In this document: in pieces, positions 1-6,600 of the stretch
Numbering within the stretch: the first letter of the stretch is position 1
Layout of the letters: each line of letters begins with the position of its first letter
Source of the DNA: Pseudomonadota bacterium
Lineage (GTDB): Bacteria > Pseudomonadota > Alphaproteobacteria > Rhizobiales > Hyphomicrobiaceae
DNA: 7,204 bases
Direction of reading: 5' to 3'
Assembly: GCA_023416575.1 (NCBI GenBank)
Contig: JAEZHL010000359.1
Location: forward strand, 1 to 7,204
The notes under the pieces: generated by a model
Told to the model about the DNA's origin: nothing
What the model saw: the letters and a program-made list of their open reading frames with translations, nothing else
Database searches by the model: none
Translations under genes and position numbers: made by a program

Positions 1-374
1 TCATCTGTGACGCCGGGTACAACGTGGCCGCCAGCGCGACGCGGGATGGCCGCCAACTGGTGGCGGTCGTTCTCGGCGAGCCATCGGGCCATGAGCGCGC
101 GCTTCATGCCGCCAGCCTGCTTGACCACGGCTTCGATCACTACGGCTGGAAGATGTTGTTCGGTGGCAATCACACCATCGACACGCTGCCCATGCCGAGC
201 AATCCGAGGCCGGTGACGAGCGTTCGCGACACGGTTACGTCCTGGAGCTGCGGGCGGAGGCCTGTCGCAAAGAAGAGCGGTAACCGTAAAGCTGCGGCCA
301 AGACGAAAACCGAAGGTGCCGCGCGGCCCAAGGCCGCCACGGCCCAGGTGCCATCTGCGGACAGCACCCATTAG
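1..374 (+). CDS. D-alanyl-D-alanine carboxypeptidase (peptidase S11 family), 3' part only
   Basis: The reading frame is open from the left edge (first whole codon at base 3) to TAG at 372-374, giving 123 visible C-terminal residues. The first ones, ICDAGYNVAASATRDGRQL, followed by VAVVLGEPSG, match the segment that follows the KTG active-site motif in S11 penicillin-binding proteins; the catalytic SxxK, SxN and KTG motifs themselves lie outside the window. Such enzymes trim the terminal D-Ala from peptidoglycan stem peptides in the periplasm. After the LLDHGFDHYGW block the protein ends in a Lys/Ala-rich tail (KKSGNRKAAAKTKTEG...), as seen in several Hyphomicrobiales members. The tail is probably disordered, and it is not an obvious amphipathic membrane anchor. 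Family assignment is fairly sure; the paralogue (dacA, dacC, dacF type) cannot be told from this piece. Confidence 0.85.
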   Translation, partial: ICDAGYNVAASATRDGRQLVAVVLGEPSGHERALHAASLLDHGFDHYGWKMLFGGNHTIDTLPMPSNPRPVTSVRDTVTSWSCGRRPVAKKSGNRKAAAKTKTEGAARPKAATAQVPSADSTH

Positions 375-483
375 CATTGTTCCGGATCGAGACACTCGGC
401 ACGCGAAGTAAGCGCGGATGTTGAGCGGTGATGGCGCAACGCGTTTCCAGTGCGCCACTGACACGCGTGCCGCCGGCAGAGCG

Positions 484-738
484 TCAGACGATCCGGTCGA
501 GCTTGCGGTCGTTGCGCAGCGGGCACCCCGGCTCAGTCGGCGAGTCGGTTGCTTTGTCCGCTGGGGTCTGAGCCGGAGCGGGGGAGGACGCCGCGTTCCC
601 GGCCGGCCCCGTTTCGGTCTGCTTCATTGTTTCCGAGGAACTGGCGTTGCCCTGATCGGCGCCGGCCGCTGCCCATGAGAGCTGCAGCAGTAGTCCCGTA
701 GCGGCGATGAGGACTGCCCCGCGTCGTAGCCTGCTCAC
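484..738 (-). CDS. small secreted protein of unknown function
   Basis: This 84-residue protein begins MSRLRRGAVLIAATGLLLQL, a basic N-region and hydrophobic core followed by SWAAAGA. That makes a signal peptide with a likely signal peptidase I site after Ala27 (AGA before DQG), so it is probably periplasmic. The mature part is about 57 residues. It starts Ser/Thr/Pro/Ala-rich and low in complexity (NASSSETMKQ...PAPAQTPADK) and ends in a more polar GCPLRNDRKLDRIV with the only cysteine. The GTG start is preferred over an ATG four codons upstream (748-750), because a strong ribosome binding site (GGAGG) lies inside that extension, 5 bases before the GTG. The gene is transcribed away from its + strand neighbour at 919. 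I do not recognise a family; it could be a lineage-specific envelope peptide. Function unknown. Confidence 0.6.
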   Translation of the reverse strand: MSRLRRGAVLIAATGLLLQLSWAAAGADQGNASSSETMKQTETGPAGNAASSPAPAQTPADKATDSPTEPGCPLRNDRKLDRIV

Positions 739-741
739 GTT

Positions 742-746
742 CACCT
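742..746 (-). promoter_or_regulatory. ribosome binding site that sets the GTG start of the small secreted protein
   Basis: On the minus strand GGAGG is followed by TGAAC and then GTG. The 5-base spacing is near ideal. The upstream in-frame ATG (748-750) directly abuts and overlaps this site and has no comparable Shine-Dalgarno sequence of its own. Confidence 0.6.
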
Positions 747-918
747 CCATGGCGATGAGCTTCGTTCATCCTAGCAACTCGCGCGAGCGGATCATAATCT
801 GATGGCGGATGAATGTGTCGTTCCGGGGACGGAGTTTGGCGCCGATTTTGCTTCACGCCGGCCATGCTTGTCGAAAACGGGACAGGATACCTTGCGTAAC
901 AGGAAGCGACCCGAACCG

Positions 919-1110
919 ATGACCAAGGATCTCGATGCGCTGGCTGCCGTGCTCGAAGCCCAGCACGGTCTGCATGCGGCTGAGATTGCCGACTTCTTTG
1001 CCGCTCTCAACAAGGACCAGGGCGATCTCGGCCGGGCGTGGGCCTGGATCGCTGTTGCCGAAACTGTACGCCTACGCCAGAAGACGCGCGTTTCGGGTCC
1101 GTCGGCATAA
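919..1110 (+). CDS. small hypothetical protein, helical, cytosolic
   Basis: This ORF encodes 63 residues beginning MTKDLDALAAVLEAQHGLHA and ending RLRQKTRVSGPSA. The sequence is mostly predicted alpha-helix (EIADFFAALNKDQGDLGRAWAWIAVAETVRLR), with no signal peptide, cysteine or recognisable motif. The ATG at 919 is chosen because the residues upstream of it in the same frame look non-coding. An AGGAAG at 900-905 is the only Shine-Dalgarno candidate, at a longer than usual spacing of 13 bases. It converges on the CAP lipoprotein gene with 50 bases between the stop codons. The amino-acid composition looks like a real protein, but I do not recognise the family, and chance ORFs of this length are common at high GC. 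Confidence 0.5.
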   Translation: MTKDLDALAAVLEAQHGLHAAEIADFFAALNKDQGDLGRAWAWIAVAETVRLRQKTRVSGPSA

Positions 1111-1160
1111 GGCCGCGGAACGGTACTCGGCTGGGCAGAAGAGAGGATGTTGCTAAAGCG

Positions 1161-1835
1161 TCACTGCGGTGCGGCCAGCACCAGAGTCCAGAAGGTCTTG
1201 AACTCCGTCCGCGGGTCCTGAACCAGGGCAATGCCCATGTGCTCTGCATCGGCCATCAGCAGGTTCTTGTTGTGGCCGGGACTGGCCTTCCAGCCCTTGA
1301 TCACTTCCTCGATGCTGGCCTGACCCGTTCCGACGTTCTCCGCCGCGAGCCGCGCATCGTAGCCGCTGCGCTTCACCCGATCCCACGGGTTCGAGCCGTC
1401 GGATCCGTAATGCGAGATGCGATCCCACTGCGCCAGGTCTCGGGAGTGGCCCTTGGCCGCGCTGGTCAGCTCGGTGTTGAGGCGAACAGGCTTCAGGCCA
1501 TGCTGCTTGCGATAGGCATTGATGAGACTACGCGCCGCCTCGGCATCCAGCCTCGTGGCCGAGTAGTCGCGGCCGGTGAGGGCGCCCGGCGACGGCTTCT
1601 CGAAGGAATTACGCGGCGCGCTGTCTGGCAGGCTGGCGACCCGCTGGCCCTTGGCACTGGCCTTTGAGCGAGCCGGAGCTGCCTCGCCGTCGCCCAGTGA
1701 GCCGAAGGACATCGTGCCTGCGGACGCGCCCGTGTCCGAGGGGGTGCTTCCGAAGCCGAGGGGAAGCGAAGCCGAGCCGATGCTGCACCCGGGCAGCAAC
1801 AAGGCGGCAGAAAGGAACAGTACGACGCGATACAT
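1161..1835 (-). CDS. CAP (SCP/PR-1) domain lipoprotein
   Basis: This 224-residue protein has an N-terminal lipoprotein signal, MYRVVLFLSAALLLPGC, with the lipobox LLPGC and Cys17 as the acylated residue. Ser follows at +2, which suggests outer-membrane sorting. Residues 18-90 are a Ser/Pro/Gly/Ala-rich linker. Residues 95-224 form a CAP domain: ARSLINAYRKQHGLKPVRLN, the helix with HSRDLAQWDRISH, the AEN motif (Glu166), SIEEVIKGW (Glu176/177), SPGHNKNLL (His188) and HMGIALVQ. His142, Glu166, Glu176 or 177 and His188 probably form the usual CAP cavity tetrad. Bacterial CAP proteins bind lipids, glycans or metal, and their exact roles are mostly unknown; this one would act at the cell surface or in the periplasm. 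The ATG at 1835 is preceded by GGGGGTG at a 5-base spacing. A CtrA-like box lies about 75 bases upstream. Confidence 0.9.
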   Translation of the reverse strand: MYRVVLFLSAALLLPGCSIGSASLPLGFGSTPSDTGASAGTMSFGSLGDGEAAPARSKASAKGQRVASLPDSAPRNSFEKPSPGALTGRDYSATRLDAEAARSLINAYRKQHGLKPVRLNTELTSAAKGHSRDLAQWDRISHYGSDGSNPWDRVKRSGYDARLAAENVGTGQASIEEVIKGWKASPGHNKNLLMADAEHMGIALVQDPRTEFKTFWTLVLAAPQ

Positions 1836-1854
1836 ACGGACACCCCCGCTCTGT

Positions 1855-1888
1855 GGCGGACCCGACTCTAGGGACGCCCCAGTCCGCC
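1855..1888. repeat. inverted repeat in the CAP lipoprotein leader
   Basis: The 7-base arms GGCGGAC (1855-1861) and GTCCGCC (1882-1888) are exact reverse complements separated by 20 bases, lying 20-53 bases upstream of the CAP start codon. They could form an RNA hairpin in the leader or serve as an operator half-site pair. Arms of this length arise by chance at high GC, so function is uncertain. Confidence 0.35.
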
Positions 1889-1908
1889 TTCAGGGTTACC
1901 GAAAGCGG

Positions 1909-1924
1909 TTAAGGCAACGTTAAC
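1909..1924 (-). promoter_or_regulatory. CtrA-type binding site (TTAA-N7-TTAAC)
   Basis: The + strand reads TTAA (1909-1912), GGCAACG, TTAAC (1920-1924), an exact match to the alphaproteobacterial CtrA consensus TTAA-N7-TTAAC. On the minus strand it reads GTTAA-N7-TTAA, ending about 74 bases before the CAP lipoprotein ATG, a normal place for a regulator overlapping a -35 region. Exact matches to this AT-only motif are rare in such GC-rich DNA. CtrA controls cell-cycle and envelope genes in this class. That it controls the CAP gene is inference. Confidence 0.5.
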
Positions 1925-2100
1925 GCTAACGTCCATTAGGAATTCTGCTGCGGCGACCTAGCGCAGATGCCAGGAACCCAAGTGCCCTCGCAAGACCGTC
2001 AGCGCCTGCCAATAGGCACCATGACCGTGTCGTCAGTAGGGCAAGCCAAAGGCACCTGTGGGGCAGTGGGCGGAGTGCCGCCCCGGGACCGATTTTGCTC

Positions 2101-2128
2101 TTGGCACGGGGCGAGCGATCCTCAAAAT
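2101..2128 (+). promoter_or_regulatory. candidate promoter for the winged-helix-like gene
   Basis: TTGGCA (2101-2106) is 5 of 6 to the sigma-70 -35 hexamer, and CAAAAT (2123-2128) is 4 of 6 to the -10 hexamer, with a 16-base spacer, in an AT-richer patch. The same place also reads TTGGCACG with a GC dinucleotide at the right distance for a sigma-54 -24/-12 element, although the rest of that -12 box is poor (GAGCG). Transcription from here would give a leader of roughly 130 bases. Confidence 0.3.
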
Positions 2129-2253
2129 CTGAAAAGTCTTCGGTGATTCGCGCGTCGAACGATCTGCGCGGCGCTGGAGCGTGCGCGATGTGGCGCCTGG
2201 AAGGGGTCGGCGCCTGCAAGTCTAAGGGAAGGTGTTGGAGCCTGCATCCGGCC

Positions 2254-2260
2254 GGGAGGT
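2254..2260 (+). promoter_or_regulatory. ribosome binding site that sets the start at 2269
   Basis: GGGAGGT lies 8 bases before the ATG at 2269. It supports this start over the in-frame upstream possibility at 2095, which has no such site. Confidence 0.7.
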
Positions 2261-2268
2261 CGAACGAG

Positions 2269-3441
2269 ATGAGCACAGCCGTGTTGGCAGAGCCTCGGGC
2301 CGAGGCAATTACTCCGGCGCTCGGCCTGTTCGTGCTAGCGCGGGCGGCAGCGGAGCATGGTGCGACACAGGCGGAGATCGTTCGCGATCTGGCGCCTTAC
2401 GTCGGTCATAAGCTTGCGCCGGCGGCTTGGCGGGAAGCGGCAGCGACTGCGGTGGCCCGTTTTGTGGCGCAGGGGCTCGCCGGCGTCGTGCGCAGCCGCG
2501 TCGAATTGACGGACGCCGGCCGTGAAGCCGTTCTGAGCGAGCTCGGCGGCAAGCCGCTGCCGCGCACCTGGGCCGAGATCCGTGACGTGCGTCTCGTCGC
2601 GCGCGCCCTCGGGCTCGAGGCGCAAGCGCCGGCACGCATCAAGCGGCTCGCAAAGCCGGACGGACTGCGGGCGGCTATTCTGCAGCGCGCCTTCGGCCTG
2701 AAGATCAAGGGAACGCCTAGTGCGCCGCGGCTGCGGCAGGCGCTCGCCGTGGTGGCGCTCGAGCGGGCATTCGGCAACACGTTGAAGGGCAATCTCGGAG
2801 GGCGCACGGGGCTGTCGGCGAAGGCCGGGCGCCTGCTGGCCGGCCAGCTTTCACACCGGCCGCGCGATTTCGGCACGGATGGCCGCCTCGTCGCGGCGCT
2901 GGCTGCCGAGCAAGCCGGTGCGTTCCAGTCCGATGCCGACGCGCTCAGAACGGCGCTACTGCGCAGTTTCGTTACTCGATCGCTCGCGCAGACAACGCCT
3001 GTGGCGCCGGCTGCGGCCCCACCGGCCCCTGCGGCCACCGCGCCTCGTCCCGTCAGCGAACGCAGGCGAAGCAGAGCCGCTCGTGCGCCTGCAGCCGTCG
3101 CGCCGGCGCCGCCTCAGCCGCAGCGACCGGCGGCAGCGAACCGGCCCGATCTCAATGGCTTTGCCGACGTGGTCCGGTCAGCGGCGAGCGCCCGCGCCGA
3201 AGGCTGGCCAGGCAACAAAAAGGCCTTCATCTCCCACGTCTGGCAGGTGATACAACAGCAGCACCCGGACTGGGGACTAACGGATATCGAGTTCAAGGCG
3301 ATGCTGGCGGAGGCGCACCGGACCGGGCACGTGGTGCTCGCCAACGCCGACCTGAAGGACAAGAAGAGCCTGAAGGACCTGCAGGACTCGGCAGTCGCTT
3401 ACAAGAACACCGTCTGGCACTTCGTCCGTGTAGAGACTTGA
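2269..3441 (+). CDS. winged-helix-like two-domain protein, partner of the dual ATPase
   Basis: This 390-residue protein belongs to no family I can name. Residues 14-92 look like a winged helix: helices ALGLFVLARAAAEHG and TQAEIVRDLAPYV, a third helix around WREAAATAVARFVAQGL, then a wing VVRSRVELTDAGREAVLSEL of the 'LT..GR' kind. Residues 99-238 are mostly helical with a conserved look (RTWAEIRDVRLVARALGL, KPDGLRAAILQRAFGL, RLRQALAVVALERAFGN). Residues 240-293 are a Pro/Ala/Arg linker with a basic patch (SERRRSRAARAP). Residues 295-388 form a compact C-terminal domain with KKAFISHVW, DIEFKAMLAEAHRTGHVVL and YKNTVWHFV, possibly a second winged helix. There is no signal peptide, membrane segment or nuclease motif. 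The gene precedes the dual ATPase by 224 bases on the same strand, which suggests a DNA-binding, adaptor or regulatory role (inference). The start is fixed by GGGAGGT upstream. Confidence 0.75.
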   Translation: MSTAVLAEPRAEAITPALGLFVLARAAAEHGATQAEIVRDLAPYVGHKLAPAAWREAAATAVARFVAQGLAGVVRSRVELTDAGREAVLSELGGKPLPRTWAEIRDVRLVARALGLEAQAPARIKRLAKPDGLRAAILQRAFGLKIKGTPSAPRLRQALAVVALERAFGNTLKGNLGGRTGLSAKAGRLLAGQLSHRPRDFGTDGRLVAALAAEQAGAFQSDADALRTALLRSFVTRSLAQTTPVAPAAAPPAPAATAPRPVSERRRSRAARAPAAVAPAPPQPQRPAAANRPDLNGFADVVRSAASARAEGWPGNKKAFISHVWQVIQQQHPDWGLTDIEFKAMLAEAHRTGHVVLANADLKDKKSLKDLQDSAVAYKNTVWHFVRVET

Positions 3442-3478
3442 TGATGAGGGCCGGAGCGGATCATAACCCGCAGTCATC

Positions 3479-3502
3479 CCGGATTCGGTATCCGAAATCC
3501 GG
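3479..3502 (+). repeat. inverted repeat after the winged-helix-like gene; possible terminator
   Basis: The arms CCGGATTCGG (3479-3488) and CCGAAATCCGG (3492-3502) pair over 10 base pairs with one bulged A and a 3-base loop. It lies 38 bases after the stop codon at 3439-3441. No T-run follows (GAGAGCTGCGG), so it is not a classic intrinsic terminator. It could be an RNA-stabilising hairpin, a weak terminator or a degenerate copy of a dispersed genomic repeat. Confidence 0.4.
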
Positions 3503-3623
3503 AGAGCTGCGGCCATTCGAGCAGCTGGCAGCAATTTGACACTCGGTGCCTGTCACCGGGATGGCAGCCGCCTCGGGTGGTGGTGACGGGTGACGGGGGT
3601 GTCTGCCGGTACCGAACACAAGA

Positions 3624-3643
3624 TTGACAGAGTCATCTCTGTC
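3624..3643 (+). promoter_or_regulatory. dyad overlapping a TTGACA hexamer upstream of the ATPase gene
   Basis: GACAGAG (3626-3632) and CTCTGTC (3637-3643) are perfect 7-base inverted arms around TCAT. The left arm overlaps TTGACA (3624-3629), a perfect sigma-70 -35 hexamer. No good -10 follows at 16-18 bases, and the ATG is only 22 bases beyond the dyad, so the promoter reading is weak. An operator or a leader hairpin near the ribosome binding site is possible. Confidence 0.35.
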
Positions 3644-3665
3644 CGCGTTTGAGGAATTGGGGATC

Positions 3666-6600
3666 ATGCAGCCGAATGCGCAATCTGCGCTACCTGTGGA
3701 TGGCCTGTCTGCCGCCTTCGAGCATTCGATCACGTGGGAGGACGACATCTGGCGGGCCGACCCGGTCGATGTCGAGCAGGTGCATCTCAAGGCACGCCGC
3801 AAGTTCGAGGATCTGCTCGAGAGCGTCACCGTGGGGCGCGGCTCGAACACGCAGGCGCGCATTCTTCTGTTCCATGGCCAGTCGGGCGCGGGCAAGACGC
3901 ATCTGCTCAGGGCGCTGAGGACCAGCGCTCACCGCAAGGGCAAGGCGTATTTCGGTTACGCGCAGATGACGCCCGACGTGGCGAGCTACGCCGACTATTA
4001 CCTCCGGCGCTTGGTCAATTCGCTCGAGAAACCCTACGATCCTGACAAGGGCGGCGAGAGCGCGCTGGCGCGGTTGACGCAGCGGCTGGTGTCGGCAGCC
4101 GAAGGGATTGCTGCGAGCGAGCTCACGAAGCTTCGCACCGCCAACCTCGACGAGGAGGGACTGGCGCGGCTGGTCCTCAAGCTCGCGGACGACATCATCG
4201 CCAGCCCCGCCTTTGCCGACCAGGAGCTCGACGTCAACGTCGTCCGTGCACTGCTTTATATGCAGCGCTCGGACCCGCGCATCGACCAGCGCGTACGGCA
4301 ATACCTGCAGGGGCGCGTCCTCAACGAGCTGTCGCAGGCGGGTGTGGCGGCGCTCGATCCCAACACCGGGGACGGCCGCGCCTTCGAGATCATCGAGGCG
4401 CTCGGCAAGCTGATGTGGACCGTCGATCAGGCGGCCCTGGTGTTCTGCATCGATCAGGTGGAGGACCTGCGCTTCTTCGAGGATGCCGAGGAGCGCTTCC
4501 AGAAAGCAGTGCGCGACCTGATCCAGATCGCCAACCGGCTGCCGACGGCGATCATCCTCATCTCGTGCCTGGAGGATTTCTACGGTCAGGTCCGCGGGGT
4601 GCTCGCTCAGTCCTACGTCGACCGCATCGAGAAGTCCGGCCCGGTGGCGCTGCTCGAGACGCGCACACCGGAGGAGGCGCGACTCATCATCGCCAAGCGG
4701 CTGGAGCATGAGGCCGAGGTGCGCGCCTGTGGGCCGACCTTCCCCGACGCGTCGGCATTTTTCGGCCCGCAGTTCTTCGAGGAGTTCGGCGGCCTCTCGA
4801 CGCGGCGGCTGCTCGAGCACGCGCAGAACCGCCTGCGGGCACAGCAGTCCAATGGCATGGACGATCCCGAGCCCGAGGAAGCGCCGCCGGAGAAGGCGGG
4901 CTTCATCTCGACGCTCGCGGCCGCGTTGGGTTTTGCCGCGAGCAACGACGAGCCGGCGCAGGAGTCGGCGGCCGATATCGACTATCGCGATCTCTGGCAG
5001 CGGTTCACCCAGGCGTCCGAGGCCGAGATTCCCACGCACGACCACGAGCTCATGGACGTCCTGGTGGCGGCGCTCGGGATTGCGAAGAACGAGTGGGGGG
5101 ACGCGGTCCAGCTCAAGGTCGACAGGCTCGAGATCGCCGACGATCTGCCTGCCATCGACATCTCAGTCCGGCATGGGGCGAAGAACGGCGGCGGCCACAC
5201 GTTCGAGGCGCGCGTGTTCCTATGTAACCGCCCGACGCAGGGCGGTGGCCTCAAACGCCAGCTCGACAAGGTGCTCGGCAGCATGAGCGGCCGTGCCTGC
5301 TTCATGCTGCGCGCGAGCGATTTTCCGCCGAACAGGAAGAACCAGACCGCGCAGGCCTTCCGAAAGTTCCGCGACAGTGGCGGCCGCTCGCTGCTGGTGC
5401 CGATCCCCGATTGGGAGCGCATGCTGATGGTGCGCGAGTTCCACGCCCATCACCGATACGACCCGGGCTTCGGCCGCTGGTTCGAGCAGGCGCGGCTGCT
5501 GTCGGGCATGATTCCGATCGTGCAGCTGCTACGGCTCGATCTGATCAGCCGCCCTGCGGCGGTCCCGCCGCCCGCGCTCGCGCCCGCGGCGCCACCTGTG
5601 CGACAGGTGGAGCCCCCGGTGCTGCCAGTCGCTGCTCCGGCCATCACCGATGTCGCACGTCCCATGCCGTCCGAGGTCGCGCCCCCTGTGTATGGCGACG
5701 AGCAGGAGCCTGCAGCCGTGCCGATGCTCGACATTCCACCCATCACGGAGAAGCCGCCGCGGTCGCGGTGGGCGGACTGGATCGGCTGGGGTGCCTCGAG
5801 CACGCCCGAGCCGTTGCCGGACAACGACGACGAGTTGCCGCTGTCGGTCATCCTCGACGAGGGCGGCGACGACGGGCAGAGCATTTTCGCTGGCCGCGAG
5901 ATCGGCGCGCGCGCCAAGCCGGTGACGCTCAACCGGGGCGTCCTGAAGCGCCATGCGGCGGTTCTCGGTGGCTCGGGCTCGGGTAAGACGACCCTGGCGC
6001 TGAGCCTCATCGAGCAGCTGCTGCTGCGCGGCATCCCGGCCGTGCTGCTCGACCGCAAGGGCGATCTGTGCAGCTATGCCAACCCCGACGTCTGGCGCGC
6101 CAGCGACAACGACGAGCGCCGCGGAGAGCGCGAGAAGCTCGCCGAAGCCATCGACGTGGCCGTTTACACGCCGGGCCGGTCGTCCGGGCGGCCGATCTCG
6201 ATCACGCTGCTGCCGAACGGCATCAGCGAGCTACCCGAGCACGAGCAGCAGCTCCTGGCCAACCTGTCGGCCGCGGCTATGGGCGACATGCTGCATCTCA
6301 AGAACTCCGCCACCCATCAGAAGCAGTCCGGCACACTGTCGGTGGCGCTGAAGATCCTCGGCAGCCGGTCACGCACCGAGGTGACGCTCGCCGACCTCAT
6401 CCATCTGCTCGAGGACGAGGACCCCGAGCTCACCGACCTTACGCAGCGCATGGACCCGTCGGGTAAGATCCGCCGCGATCTCGTGGCCCAGCTCGACAGC
6501 TTGCGTCACCGCAACTCGTCGCTGTTCGAGGCCGGTGGCGAAAGCCTCCGCATGGAGTCGCTGCTCGGAATCGGTCCCTACGCCCGCCCCGGCCGCACGC

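Larger units (their letters stand above)
1836..2268. other. 433-base gap between the divergent CAP lipoprotein and winged-helix-like genes
   Basis: No convincing coding region lies here. The open frame running into the next gene from base 2095 gives an unprotein-like stretch (several scattered Cys and Trp, no Shine-Dalgarno sequence at its start), and the minus-strand frame at 1926-2276 is equally unconvincing. The gap holds a CAP leader inverted repeat (1855-1888), a CtrA-like box (1909-1924) and a locally AT-richer patch with promoter-like hexamers (2101-2128). The rest shows nothing I can name. Confidence 0.6.

Noticed and set aside
1038..1667. 209-codon + strand open frame opposite the CAP lipoprotein
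   Set aside because: The minus strand encodes a convincing lipoprotein with a CAP domain over the same bases; the + strand translation shows no motif and has no ribosome binding site.
2095..2268. 58-codon N-terminal extension of the winged-helix-like protein
   Set aside because: The translation is not protein-like, its start lacks a ribosome binding site, and GGGAGGT sits at ideal distance from the ATG at 2269. It also overlaps the promoter candidate.
2150..2268. Possible tRNA or other structured RNA in the GC-rich stretch before 2269
   Set aside because: A sequence like GGTCGAAC near 2258 resembles a T-arm, but no acceptor stem, anticodon arm or CCA end could be assembled around it.
785..3466. 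13-base sequence GAGCGGATCATAA occurring in two intergenic regions (785-797 and 3454-3466)
   Set aside because: One exact match of this length is not surprising by chance in 7.2 kb, and the flanks do not continue the similarity.
3536..3564. Second TTGACA (3536-3541) in the gap before the ATPase gene
   Set aside because: No acceptable -10 hexamer follows at 16-18 bases (GGATGG region), so I do not call a promoter.
1864..3634. GANTC (CcrM methylation) sites in gaps at 1864, 2145, 3482 and 3630
   Set aside because: The motif also occurs at many positions inside the coding regions, so the slight intergenic excess is not convincing from one window.
3624..3665. TTG start 14 codons upstream of the ATPase ATG
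   Set aside because: The TTG is part of TTGACA and borders a dyad, and the ATG at 3666 has GAGGAA at a suitable distance.
3690..5045. 451-codon open frame on the minus strand, opposite the ATPase gene
   Set aside because: It lies wholly antisense to a protein with clear ATPase motifs. Its translation is Arg/Leu-rich and motif-free, typical of a high-GC shadow frame.
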